Shown here: positions 55,912-64,000 of the stretch, one piece after another
Layout: each line of letters begins with the position of its first letter
How positions within the stretch are numbered: position 1 is the stretch's first letter
Origin: Peribacillus sp. FSL H8-0477
Lineage (GTDB): Bacteria; Bacillota; Bacilli; Bacillales; DSM-1321
DNA length: 64,000 bases
NCBI RefSeq assembly: GCF_038002765.1
Contig: NZ_JBBODE010000001.1
Coordinates: forward strand, 2,232,001-2,296,000
Direction: 5' to 3'
Translations under genes and position numbers: made by a program
Notes under the pieces: generated by a model
Told to the model about the DNA's origin: nothing
What the model saw: only the letters and a program-made list of their open reading frames with translations
Database searches by the model: none

Positions 55912-55957
55912 TGATTCCCCTACTTTACAAACGGTTTACGAACAAGTTACAAACAGA

Positions 55958-56272
55958 TTATCCACAGTAGTTATCCACATATCCACAAAAACTATCCACA
56001 TGTTGTATGCGAATATTAGTTCCCTACCATATATACAGCTTGATTAGGACAATATTCACAGTTTGTTGATAACTTTTCATCTGTTACTTTATTTAAAACT
56101 GGATAGGTTTCATGTTCATCTACCACTATGTCTAACGCTAGTTCCACATGTTCTTGGCAGCAATAAATCATTGGCTTTCCCTCCTTATTTTCTTATCCCT
56201 CATCCACAATAAATCATTCTTTCTTTATTTATCCACAAATCGGGTTCAAGCATACATTCATTTTGTGGATGA
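55958..56272. promoter_or_regulatory. DnaA-box cluster
   Basis: Perfect TTATCCACA boxes lie at 55958-55966, 55971-55979 and 56229-56237. One-mismatch boxes lie at 55979-55987 (ATATCCACA), 55992-56000 (CTATCCACA), 56200-56208 (TCATCCACA), 56064-56072 (TGTTGATAA, reverse) and 56264-56272 (TGTGGATGA, reverse); ATATTCACA occurs at 56052-56060. Four boxes fall within 43 bp upstream of rlmH. B. subtilis has oriC-proximal DnaA-box clusters that titrate DnaA, and this looks equivalent. Confidence 0.8.
56016..56171 (-). CDS. CxxH/CxxC small protein (YyzF-like)
   Basis: A 51-residue protein. It begins MIYCCQEHVELALDIVVDEH and ends LSTNCEYCPNQAVYMVGN, giving a CxxH and a CxxC pair, as in the small CxxH/CxxC family found beside rlmH and htrC in Bacillus. 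A strong AAGGAGGG lies 6 bases before the ATG. The paired Cys/His suggest metal binding. Its gene body overlaps part of the DnaA-box cluster. Confidence 0.85.
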   Translation of the reverse strand: MIYCCQEHVELALDIVVDEHETYPVLNKVTDEKLSTNCEYCPNQAVYMVGN

Positions 56273-56329
56273 CTGATAATTTTTTCTCATCTGTCATCGT
56301 ACCAAATTACTCAAAAAGCGCAAGTATAG

Positions 56330-56363
56330 AAAAAGGCAGGAATAACTTCTTCCTGCCTTTGAT
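56330..56363 (-). terminator. Terminator of htrC
   Basis: AAAGGCAGGA pairs with TCCTGCCTTT, with a T run on the minus strand side. Confidence 0.8.
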
Positions 56364-56364
56364 T

Positions 56365-57567
56365 TTATAATTGTTCTTCAGTAAGCTTTACTGCTGCTGT
56401 CTCTTTTTTACCGGCACGATAATAGGTAATCGTAATACTGTCGCCTATTTGCTTATCGTTGTATAAATATTTTCTTAAACCGACTACGTCTTTAATCTCT
56501 TCCTTATCCATCTTGACAATTACATCGAATTCCTTTAATCCAGCTTTGGCTGCTGGTGAATTCGGCTGTACACTTGTAATGGCTACACCTGACCTCATAT
56601 CCTGGGGCAATTTGAGTGTGTTTTTCTGGTGATACTGTGATATTTCTTCTACAGAAGCCAAACTTACTCCCATAAAGGCACGTTTAACTTCCCCATATTT
56701 TTCAATGTCATTAATAATTGGTACAACTGAGTCAATCGGGATAGAAAGCCCTATGCCTTCAACTGCGCTTTCTGCAATTTTCATTGAATTAATGCCGATT
56801 ACCTGCCCCTTCATATTCACAAGTGCTCCACCGCTGTTCCCTGGATTGATTGCTGCATCTGTCTGAATAACTTCTGCATTCCAGTCAACCTGTCCATCTT
56901 CATTAATATCTACTTCAATTGTTCGTTCCAATCCTGATATAATTCCCTGTGTAATTGAACCAGAGAATTGAAGCCCCAGTGGATTTCCAATGGCGATTAC
57001 TGGTTCACCAGGTTTCAGTGCTGTAGATTTTCCGAACTCTGCGATTGTTTGAACTTTTGATCCTGCTACTTCAACAACTGCAAGATCTGTCCAAGGATCG
57101 CTTCCCATCAATTTGGCTGGCAGCTTCGTTCCATCAGCAAGAGTAACTTCAAGTTCGTTAGCACCTTCAATTACGTGATTGTTCGTAACAATATAGGCCT
57201 TGTCTCCTTCTTTTTTATATACCACACCGGATCCAGACCCAGCCTCTGCAGCTTCACCTTGCTGTCCCCAGAAGTTCGTTTGCTGAATATTTGTAATGCC
57301 TACAACAGCATCGCTAGCCTTATCTCCAGCGTCAATGACGGCCGATGTAACATCAATTGAAATATCTTGTACACGTTCATCCGATTTTTCATCGTTTTTT
57401 GATTGACCAGCATTATCAGTTTCTGTTCCAGTATCATTATTGTTTACGACGGTTAAAACGAGCAGCGCACCAATTAACACGCCCGCCAATGCCGCCAAAA
57501 AATAACCGATTTTACTTCCGCTTTTTCGTGTTTTTCGATTGCTCTCCTGTTCATCAAAGTATCCCAA
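56365..57567 (-). CDS. htrC: HtrA-like serine protease HtrC
   Basis: A 400-residue membrane-anchored quality-control protease. An N-terminal cytoplasmic tail and membrane segment (IGYFLAALAGVLIGALLVLT) are followed by a trypsin-like domain with His in IVTNNHVIEG, Asp in PWTDLAVVEV and Ser in NPGNSGGALVNM, and one PDZ domain (GVAITSVQPNSPAAKAGLKE). Its position after walJ matches B. subtilis htrC (yyxA). Confidence 0.96.
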   Translation of the reverse strand: MGYFDEQESNRKTRKSGSKIGYFLAALAGVLIGALLVLTVVNNNDTGTETDNAGQSKNDEKSDERVQDISIDVTSAVIDAGDKASDAVVGITNIQQTNFWGQQGEAAEAGSGSGVVYKKEGDKAYIVTNNHVIEGANELEVTLADGTKLPAKLMGSDPWTDLAVVEVAGSKVQTIAEFGKSTALKPGEPVIAIGNPLGLQFSGSITQGIISGLERTIEVDINEDGQVDWNAEVIQTDAAINPGNSGGALVNMKGQVIGINSMKIAESAVEGIGLSIPIDSVVPIINDIEKYGEVKRAFMGVSLASVEEISQYHQKNTLKLPQDMRSGVAITSVQPNSPAAKAGLKEFDVIVKMDKEEIKDVVGLRKYLYNDKQIGDSITITYYRAGKKETAAVKLTEEQL

Positions 57568-57691
57568 GGTTTACTCATCCTTTCTTTTGGTTCATGTACC
57601 TAATCTAACTATTCATTCTATGTTATACCCATTATTATACTCTCGATACAAGAAATAGCTTAATAAAAAACACTCTGAAATTTTCCACAAA

Positions 57692-57722
57692 AAAGGACTG
57701 AAGGGTATATCCCTTCAGTCCC
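57692..57722 (-). terminator. Terminator of the walRKHIJ operon
   Basis: GGACTGAAGGG pairs with CCCTTCAGTCC around a short loop, with a T run on the minus strand side. Confidence 0.88.
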
Positions 57723-57732
57723 CTGCAATTCC

Positions 57733-58527
57733 TTACACACTTACTAGTTCTGTTGCTTTTTTGGGATCTGTATCATAAATTGAAAACTGTTCACCCACAA
57801 TAATCCCTTGTGTTTTCAATGTTTGCTCCACAGACATCCTAGCCAGATCTTTCATGTTATTATCTAGACTTAGATGTGCCAGATAAATACGTTTTGTTCG
57901 ATCGCCTGCAACCTCACTCATTGCAAGAGCTGCATCTTCATTTGATACATGTCCTACATCACTTAAAATACGTCGCTTAATATTCCATGGATAGCGTCCC
58001 ATTCTTAGCATAGAAACATCATGATTGCTTTCAAAAATATATGCTTCAGCATTTGAGATAATCCCTTTTACTCGATCACTTACGTAACCAGTATCCGTTA
58101 TTAAAACGACCTTTTTATCATCATGATGGAAGGTATAAAACATTGGTTCAGCTGCATCATGGGAGACACCAAATGATTCAATATCCAGGCTGCCAAACGT
58201 TTTAACTTGTTCCATTTCAAAATGAAACTTTTGTTCAATCGGAATCTGTCCGATATTTCGTTCCATTGCATTCCACGTTTTTGCATTCGCGTAAATAGGT
58301 AGCTTATGTTTTCTCGCTACTACACCCAAACCCTTAATATGATCACTGTGCTCATGGGTAACAAGAATGCCTGAGAGCTTGGACATATCACGTCCAATAT
58401 CGTTAAAAAGGCCCTCTAATGCTTTACCACTCAATCCGGCATCTACTAGGAAGGATTGATCCTCTGTCTCTACGAAAAAGGCATTTCCTGTACTCCCGCT
58501 TGCGAGAACACTAAAATGCATTGTCAT
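57733..58527 (-). CDS. walJ: Metallo-beta-lactamase-fold hydrolase WalJ
   Basis: A 264-residue MBL-fold protein, probably a nuclease, linked to WalRK and to genome maintenance. Metal motif [13 protein letters not shown] and the later [10 protein letters not shown] and [12 protein letters not shown] are intact. The frame is open from GTG 58536, but GGAG eight bases before ATG 58527 ([15 protein letters not shown]) gives the length of B. subtilis WalJ. Confidence 0.95.
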   Translation of the reverse strand: MTMHFSVLASGSTGNAFFVETEDQSFLVDAGLSGKALEGLFNDIGRDMSKLSGILVTHEHSDHIKGLGVVARKHKLPIYANAKTWNAMERNIGQIPIEQKFHFEMEQVKTFGSLDIESFGVSHDAAEPMFYTFHHDDKKVVLITDTGYVSDRVKGIISNAEAYIFESNHDVSMLRMGRYPWNIKRRILSDVGHVSNEDAALAMSEVAGDRTKRIYLAHLSLDNNMKDLARMSVEQTLKTQGIIVGEQFSIYDTDPKKATELVSV

Positions 58528-58532
58528 TCCAC

Positions 58533-59330
58533 TCACTCCAGTATTTTTTCTTCGGTATTTAACTCAATCACTTCACCATCGAATGCATTAACAAATAGAT
58601 CAAGTTCACCATTTACGATAATTCTCCAGGTTGGAACCAATAGTTGAGATACGGTAGCAGCTTGTAAAGAATTATAATACCCTAGTTCTGCTTTAATATC
58701 GCTTTTCCCTGCTATATCTCCATTCAAATAAAGAGATATAATGGCTGATTCAGCCTGCTGGAGTTCTCTTTCTTTTTGATACTTTTCTATTTCAACAAGA
58801 TACGTTTGTTCATACGAAATCATATTGTTTTTATCGTCAATGAAAATGGTCACTTTTCCCTTACTGTTGTTATAAAACATTTTATTCTCGACATATTGGT
58901 AAAAAACAATCGTTCTAGCTTCTTTATCATAGGACCAAAAGCGGTAATCTTTGCCATAAAGGATATTTTCCTTTAAAAATGTTTCAAGCTCTATTGCCAT
59001 GTTTTTGCTAGAGAACTTAATCTTTTTATCAAATTTACCCGTCAACTTATTCTTATTAATAATGTTTGTTTTCTGATCCTTAAGTTCCTTTAGCTTATCG
59101 GCTTCTTTGGTAAAATCCTTGCTTTTCGCGATAAGATAATTCTCGCTCAGTTTATGTTTCGGCAGGTTATCATACGTAATGCCTTCCAGTTTTAATAACT
59201 CTACGTCTGAAGCCTTGCTTAAAAAGGGCGTATTGAAGCTTGCTTTTTTTTCAATATATTGATAAAGAAGAAAAATATCTAGGATTAAAAAAACGATAAT
59301 AAAAAGCGTTTGCGTTTTGTTCCAGTCCAT
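58533..59330 (-). CDS. walI: WalK inhibitor protein WalI
   Basis: A 265-residue protein with an N-terminal membrane anchor ([20 protein letters not shown]) and an extracytoplasmic YycI-type domain. WalI and WalH form a membrane complex that restrains WalK in B. subtilis. Sequence conservation is low in this family, but position and topology are clear. It starts 2 bases after walH. Confidence 0.93.
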   Translation of the reverse strand: MDWNKTQTLFIIVFLILDIFLLYQYIEKKASFNTPFLSKASDVELLKLEGITYDNLPKHKLSENYLIAKSKDFTKEADKLKELKDQKTNIINKNKLTGKFDKKIKFSSKNMAIELETFLKENILYGKDYRFWSYDKEARTIVFYQYVENKMFYNNSKGKVTIFIDDKNNMISYEQTYLVEIEKYQKERELQQAESAIISLYLNGDIAGKSDIKAELGYYNSLQAATVSQLLVPTWRIIVNGELDLFVNAFDGEVIELNTEEKILE

Positions 59331-59332
59331 CC

Positions 59333-60649
59333 CTACTCGCCTCCTGGTTCAGCAAACGAAACGATGGCCCAAGTATCGCCAGAACGGTAATACCATGCGG
59401 GCTCAAGTGTCACGAATTTATCATCTGATGATGGTTTCGATAAATGGTAGCCAACGACTAAGTCTTGAAGCTTGCTCAGTTGAAAACCTTCTTTCATTTC
59501 CAACGCCTTTATCGCTTCCCTCCCAGTTGGGAGTTCAACCTCAGCACCATCAGATTGTAAAGGAAAATCAAGAGCGAAAGCAGGACGTTTATAGCGATAA
59601 ATATTGGCATTGCCCCAAACCTGTTCAATTTGAGACATTCCTAATTCATTAAATACTGGAATCCCCTCAATAAACAGCTGGAAAAAGATACTCTGGTTAT
59701 TTTCGTTAAGACCTGCAAACTGATACTTGTTGTCTTCCCATCCTGCATGATTATTAACATGATTTATGCTTTGCTGAATGATTTCACTTGATGCAAAACT
59801 GTTAATGTTATTCCCTTTTTCCGTGGTATCAACATAAGAAATTAAGGAATTACTTCGGACAGTCATCAAGCTGCCGTCATCTGAAAACTCCTCTCCATCC
59901 TCCACTTTTTCAGTTCGGACCTCTGAGGGGTTATCAAACAGAGCTTTTTTGAGGTTACTCAAATTCACGTATTTAATACTATAGATGAGCTTCTCTAACT
60001 TCGGTTTTTCTTTTAGAATAAACAATGTACGTTCTTTACTAACCTTGTACGATTCGTATTCCGGTAAAGTTTGAGCCTTTTTATAGTAGGTTTGATAAAA
60101 CCCTTCCATGTCTGCTCCATTTAATTTACTTTCTATAACTTCCTTGCTTTTCGTCGAAACAAAATAAATCGATGAGTCTCTTTGGTTTGACTCTTTCGCT
60201 TGAAATACAATTCGGTCAAACGAAAATCTCGGTAAATCCTTTTCATCACTATTGAGAAGCATACTAAAAGTTTTAAATGGTACTTCATCTGTTAACAGAA
60301 TTTCTGTATTAGCCTCACTATGCAGAAAGTCACTGAATTCTTCAGCTGACCCGGCTTTTTCAGAAGAAACATCTTTGTAACCATTTAACGTCCATTTAGA
60401 TAAATTAGCTTGGAATTTATCCATCTCGACACTATCAGTCATTTGAAAATGACTGCCTCCTGAATGAAAAAGGATCCCTTTTAACTTAAGAATATCGTTA
60501 ATTTCTTTTTCTTCCGTTTTAACCGGGATAAACCCATTGGGATCGATGTCTTCATATTCAGGCTGGGTCGTCCAAATATTCCATGTCAACACTGCACTTG
60601 TGATAATTAAAATCGTCAGAGTAATGCTTTTTACATGTTCAAAATTCAT
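59333..60649 (-). CDS. walH: WalK inhibitor protein WalH
   Basis: A 438-residue protein with a single N-terminal membrane segment (SITLTILIITSAVLTWNIWT) and a large outer domain of the YycH type. The proposed start ATG 60649 overlaps the walK stop as ATGA, which implies translational coupling; GTG 60655 is an alternative. With WalI it regulates WalK. Confidence 0.94.
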   Translation of the reverse strand: MNFEHVKSITLTILIITSAVLTWNIWTTQPEYEDIDPNGFIPVKTEEKEINDILKLKGILFHSGGSHFQMTDSVEMDKFQANLSKWTLNGYKDVSSEKAGSAEEFSDFLHSEANTEILLTDEVPFKTFSMLLNSDEKDLPRFSFDRIVFQAKESNQRDSSIYFVSTKSKEVIESKLNGADMEGFYQTYYKKAQTLPEYESYKVSKERTLFILKEKPKLEKLIYSIKYVNLSNLKKALFDNPSEVRTEKVEDGEEFSDDGSLMTVRSNSLISYVDTTEKGNNINSFASSEIIQQSINHVNNHAGWEDNKYQFAGLNENNQSIFFQLFIEGIPVFNELGMSQIEQVWGNANIYRYKRPAFALDFPLQSDGAEVELPTGREAIKALEMKEGFQLSKLQDLVVGYHLSKPSSDDKFVTLEPAWYYRSGDTWAIVSFAEPGGE

Positions 60650-62478
60650 GACCACTCATCCTCTTGTTCCTGTTCGTACGGTAGGGTAAAGAATACAGTC
60701 GTTCCTTTGCCTTCCACACTTTCAGCCCAAATTTTCCCGCCATGAGCGACGACCATTTCTTTAGCAATAGCAAGTCCTAATCCAGTGCCTCCGACATTCC
60801 TTGATCTCGCTTTATCAACACGGTAAAACCGTTCAAAGATCTTATCAAGAGTGTTTTTAGGAATTCCCACTCCTTCATCACTAATACTAATCACAATCTG
60901 TTCTTCTGCTTCACGGATTCTAAAGGTAATTTGTCCGCCCTCCGGGGAGTACTTCATTGCATTAGAAATAATATTGTAGAGTACTTGAGTGATCTTATCT
61001 TCATCGATTTCGACATAAAACGCCGTTCTCGGTACATCTCTTTTAAAGAGAATATCTTCTTTTTTCGACATTTCCAGCCGATCAATGATGTTTGTAAAGA
61101 AGGTGCTAAAGTTAACCCAGTTCTTTGAGAATTGATAATCCTTGCTGTCCATCTTTGAAAGTTGAAGCAGGTCATTCACAAGGCGGATCATTCGTTCTGT
61201 TTCATTTTGCGTGACACCTAGAAATGCCGGAGCTATTTCTTCATCCTGCCATGCCCCTTCAGCAAGAGCTTCTAGATAACTGCGCATCGTCGTTAACGGT
61301 GTACGCAGCTCATGAGAAACATTTGCCACGAACTCACGGCGATCTTCCTCGATCTTTTCCTGTTCGGTAATATCATGCAGCACGGTAATCAAGCCATTAA
61401 CAAAGCCAGTTTCTTTTTGAATAACGGAGAAATTAGCACGCAGTACATAGGGTTTATTCTGTTTACTATAATCAAGAATGACTGATTCTCTTTCTTCAAG
61501 TAAATCCTCGAAGGTATATTCTTCTTCTAACCCTAGCAGTTCAATAATAGGTTGACCTAATACTGTTTCACGTGAAACATCTAATAAACGTGCTGCAGGG
61601 TCATTAATCAAGTTCACTCGTCCTCGGCGATCCGTTGAAATAACTCCATCCGTCATAAACGATAATACGGAAGACAGCTTCCTGCGTTCTCCTTCTGTAC
61701 TCGACTGGGAATCTTGGAGCTTTTTAGTCAGCGTATTAAAGGTGACTGCAAGCTGACCAATTTCATCATCACCATACACCTTAACTTTACGAGAAAAGTT
61801 CCCTCTAGACATAGCTATTGCCTGTTTTCGCATATCGGTCATAGGACGGGTAATGGTTTGACTGAGAAATACCCCTAATATTGCCGTAATAACAAGCGCA
61901 ATGGCTGTTCCGGTAATAAATATAGTATTAATTTCATTCATTTCTTCAAATACATTTTCCATATCAGCAATTAAATAGACCGCGCCAATCACCGTCGTTC
62001 TATCAGTGATAGGCGTTGTAAGCACCCACATGCGCCGGCCATTATCTTTGTCACGCTGAATTTCACTATGCTCTCGGCCGACTACAAGTGTCCGTTTGAC
62101 AAGAAAATCAGTGGTCTTCTTTCCGACGAGTGCTTGATTACTCGCATTCGATGTTCCAATCACTCTCTTTGATCTTCTTTCGACGACACGAACCTCAGTT
62201 ATATCGTTATTGCCATTATTCTTATCTAGAAGAATTCCATTAATTGCTTCTTCAAGCACAGGGTCACTTTCGGTTCTTTCCTTTGTCATTTCTTCACCTA
62301 TGCTGTAGGTCAGAAGATTAATATGACTGGTAACTGATTTCTGAAAGTTTTCCTTTAATTTACCTTCCAATTCAGCAACAAAATATACACCGATAATCTG
62401 CATGGCTACAAAAATAAGCAGCACGTAGATTAAGACAAACTTCACGTGAATAGAACGAAATAAGCCTAGCTTTTTCAT
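60646..62478 (-). CDS. walK: Essential sensor histidine kinase WalK
   Basis: A 610-residue kinase controlling cell-wall homeostasis. Domains in order: membrane segment, outer Cache/PAS-like domain (about 30-180), second membrane segment (IFITGTAIALVITAILGVFL), HAMP, PAS (FMTDGVISTDRRGRVNLIND), acceptor site NVSHELRTPLTTMRSYLEAL, and ATP-binding boxes NIISNAMKYSPEGG and VGGTGLGLAIAKEM. It lies 5 bases after walR. The coding sequence contains a perfect parS site at 61564-61579. Confidence 0.98.
   Translation of the reverse strand: MKKLGLFRSIHVKFVLIYVLLIFVAMQIIGVYFVAELEGKLKENFQKSVTSHINLLTYSIGEEMTKERTESDPVLEEAINGILLDKNNGNNDITEVRVVERRSKRVIGTSNASNQALVGKKTTDFLVKRTLVVGREHSEIQRDKDNGRRMWVLTTPITDRTTVIGAVYLIADMENVFEEMNEINTIFITGTAIALVITAILGVFLSQTITRPMTDMRKQAIAMSRGNFSRKVKVYGDDEIGQLAVTFNTLTKKLQDSQSSTEGERRKLSSVLSFMTDGVISTDRRGRVNLINDPAARLLDVSRETVLGQPIIELLGLEEEYTFEDLLEERESVILDYSKQNKPYVLRANFSVIQKETGFVNGLITVLHDITEQEKIEEDRREFVANVSHELRTPLTTMRSYLEALAEGAWQDEEIAPAFLGVTQNETERMIRLVNDLLQLSKMDSKDYQFSKNWVNFSTFFTNIIDRLEMSKKEDILFKRDVPRTAFYVEIDEDKITQVLYNIISNAMKYSPEGGQITFRIREAEEQIVISISDEGVGIPKNTLDKIFERFYRVDKARSRNVGGTGLGLAIAKEMVVAHGGKIWAESVEGKGTTVFFTLPYEQEQEDEWS
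61564..61579. promoter_or_regulatory. Perfect parS site inside walK
   Basis: TGTTTCACGTGAAACA is a perfect match to the 16-bp ParB (Spo0J) binding palindrome. It encodes part of the PAS domain and is expected to load ParB near the origin. Confidence 0.92.
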
Positions 62479-62483
62479 GGTTA

Positions 62484-63191
62484 TTACTCCTGTTCAGGGT
62501 TACGCAGGTAATAACCTACCCCTCTTCTTGTGACAATCCAGCCTGGGTGACTTGGATTATCTTCGATTTTTTCACGTAAACGTCTCACTGTTACGTCGAC
62601 CGTACGAACATCCCCAAAATAATCATAGCCCCAAACCGTTTGCAAAAGATGTTCTCGTGTCATAACTTGTCCAATATGTTTAGCTAAGTAATGCAGCAAT
62701 TCAAATTCCCTATGTGTTAGCTCAATTGTATCGCCGCGTTTAGATACAACGTACGCATCTGGGTGTATCGTTAAAGGCCCAATAGAGATTTCTTTTGATT
62801 CTTCTTCTGGGTTTGGCGCAGCTACTATTTGATGACGACGAAGATTCGCCTTTACACGAGCGATGATTTCTCTCGTACTAAATGGTTTTGTAACATAGTC
62901 ATCTGCTCCTAGCTCAAGACCTAGCACTTTATCTATCTCTGAATCCTTAGCTGTCAGCATAATAATAGGTGTTTCATATTTTTTTCTGACTTCACGACAA
63001 ACTTCCATACCGTCACGCTGTGGAAGCATGATATCGAGAAGTATCAAATCTGGCTGTAATTCCTCTACCATTTTAAGTGCTTCATTGCCATCATAAGCGC
63101 AATATACATCATAGCCCTCTTTTTTCAAATTAAATTGCAGAATGTCTGCAATCGGCTTCTCATCATCTACTACTAAAATCTTTTTCTCCAT
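62484..63191 (-). CDS. walR: Essential response regulator WalR
   Basis: A 235-residue OmpR-family regulator of autolysin and wall genes. Receiver motifs are [33 protein letters not shown] (acceptor Asp) and [13 protein letters not shown]; the winged helix includes [19 protein letters not shown] and [18 protein letters not shown]. The frame is open to 63212, but AAAGGAG lies inside that extension, so ATG 63191 ([11 protein letters not shown]) is the start and gives the B. subtilis length. Confidence 0.98.
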   Translation of the reverse strand: MEKKILVVDDEKPIADILQFNLKKEGYDVYCAYDGNEALKMVEELQPDLILLDIMLPQRDGMEVCREVRKKYETPIIMLTAKDSEIDKVLGLELGADDYVTKPFSTREIIARVKANLRRHQIVAAPNPEEESKEISIGPLTIHPDAYVVSKRGDTIELTHREFELLHYLAKHIGQVMTREHLLQTVWGYDYFGDVRTVDVTVRRLREKIEDNPSHPGWIVTRRGVGYYLRNPEQE

Positions 63192-63331
63192 ATCTTGTTT
63201 CTCCTTTGTCAAATGGTAGCTGTTATCTAAATAGCTTTCTACTTCGTTAGTAAAATAGCTTAATGATTTAGTCTAATTTCCTTCTATTATTAACACCGTA
63301 CACGGGTACCCTAAGCATACATATATTCTCT

Positions 63332-63360
63332 ATTATACTTTATCACTTACTAGGCTTTAA
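63332..63360 (-). promoter_or_regulatory. Candidate walR operon promoter
   Basis: A perfect TATAAT on the minus strand (63337-63332) with TTAAAG (63360-63355) 17 bp before it. The -35 match is weak. Confidence 0.45.
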
Positions 63361-63410
63361 ATCATCTATTACCTATTTCCAGTGGGTAATACAGTCTCTA
63401 TAATACATGT

Positions 63411-63447
63411 CGAAAGCCTCCGAATCTATGGTTCGGAGGCTTTCGAT
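63411..63447 (-). terminator. Terminator of the M23 peptidase gene
   Basis: A perfect 14-bp stem (CGAAAGCCTCCGAA with TTCGGAGGCTTTCG) around a 7-base loop. The flanking T tract is poor. Confidence 0.75.
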
Positions 63448-63454
63448 CTAGTAC

Positions 63455-64000
63455 TTATTGTTTAATATAATTCAGCGGATTAGCAAGTGCTCCATTTTTA
63501 TAAATTTCAAAATGAAGATGCACACCTGTGGAATGACCCGTTGACCCCATCATCCCTATTTTCGTTCCTTTAGGTACTACTTGTCCAGATTGAACAGCTA
63601 ACGAATCTAAATGGGCATAAGTTGTTTTATAACCATTTTTATGATCAATGATAACCATATTTCCATACCCAGAGGCTACGCCAGCAAATTCTACCACGCC
63701 ATTATCCGCAGCTGTAATTTTTTTGGTAGTCGGACGGGCAATATCAATCCCTTTATGCAGTTTGCCCCATCGTTGTCCTTGCTTACTGGATATATAACCT
63801 CCGTCAGCAGGCCATGCGAAGGTTCCAGTCCCTCTTGAAGGTACTTCCTTCGTTCCTTCTATCTCTACTTGTGTAACCGGTTCTGATTCCACACGGTCAT
63901 CTGTAATCGTTTTTTCAATAGACTGTCCATTCATTTCTATTGTTTTATACGTAATAACCTGTTTCCCGGTTTTTCCTTTTACCTCTGTTTTCTTTTCACC
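63455..64000 (-). CDS. G5/M23 peptidoglycan endopeptidase, truncated at window edge
   Basis: At least 181 residues, open past base 64000. The visible N-terminal part is a G5 domain (GKQVITYKTIEMNGQ; PVTQVEIEGTKEVP); the C-terminal part is an M23 (lysostaphin-like) metallopeptidase with HKGIDIA (first zinc His and Asp) and GVHLHFEIYKNG (HxH). It probably cleaves peptide cross-bridges of the cell wall, and its place upstream of walR fits the wall theme. The missing N-terminus likely holds a signal peptide and perhaps LysM repeats. Confidence 0.9.
   Translation of the reverse strand, partial: GEKKTEVKGKTGKQVITYKTIEMNGQSIEKTITDDRVESEPVTQVEIEGTKEVPSRGTGTFAWPADGGYISSKQGQRWGKLHKGIDIARPTTKKITAADNGVVEFAGVASGYGNMVIIDHKNGYKTTYAHLDSLAVQSGQVVPKGTKIGMMGSTGHSTGVHLHFEIYKNGALANPLNYIKQ

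Noticed and set aside
62441-62456. Third parS site near the walK start (TTCACGTGAA)
   Set aside because: Only the central 10 bases are palindromic; overall about 10 of 16 positions match.

Overview
The window looks like a chromosomal segment of a spore-forming Bacillaceae species: low GC, strong AGGAGG-type ribosome sites, TTG starts and rho-independent terminators. The right end carries the WalRK block (walR-walK-walH-walI-walJ-htrC-yyzF-like-rlmH, all on the minus strand) in the order known from Bacillus subtilis, which places the segment close to oriC. Three kinds of site support this: a perfect 16-bp parS site inside walK, a second 14/16 parS-like site near 32.96 kb, and a cluster of DnaA boxes between rlmH and htrC. 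No tRNA, rRNA, CRISPR array, prophage or intact insertion sequence was recognised.

Layout, left to right. (1) 0-2 kb: 3' part of an NADP-type glutamate dehydrogenase and an NAD(P)-binding SDR protein. (2) 2-4.7 kb: an accessory islet, a KAS III-like enzyme lacking the catalytic His plus a small SpoIIAA/STAS-like protein, behind tandem Spo0A boxes and flanked by a MITE-like element and a decayed IS1182-type transposase. (3) 4.7-10.4 kb: ribose operon rbsRKDACB. (4) 10.4-17 kb: VTC-domain protein, DUF4956 membrane protein and CotH-family kinase, facing a two-component system; the two promoter regions share a direct repeat with 11-bp period. A six-unit TGCACA array of exact 21-bp period lies between them. 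(5) 17-33 kb: metabolism and stress genes (intracellular alpha-amylase, SEC-C protein, YczE-like protein, peptidase T, large catalase, LytS/LytT plus a CstA pyruvate-type carrier, pullulanase, DbpA/YxiN helicase). (6) 33-45 kb: polar amino acid ABC transporter, RluF-type pseudouridine synthase, HmoA-type heme monooxygenase, a secreted protein with a two-component system and lipoprotein, an M20 amidohydrolase with a permease, SAM hydroxide adenosyltransferase and RlmN. (7) 45-55 kb: a Fur-controlled siderophore ABC operon diverging from two tandem paralogous genes of unknown function, a transglutaminase-like lipoprotein broken by one in-frame TAG, an oxidoreductase and a KstD-like flavoprotein. 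(8) 55-64 kb: the origin-proximal WalRK block and a truncated G5/M23 peptidase.

The most promising candidate for an under-described system is the VTC-DUF4956-CotH operon with its dedicated two-component pair. Next come the His-less KAS III/STAS pair under apparent Spo0A control and the Fur-linked paralogue pair. All functional statements come from reading motifs and gene order; no database search was run.
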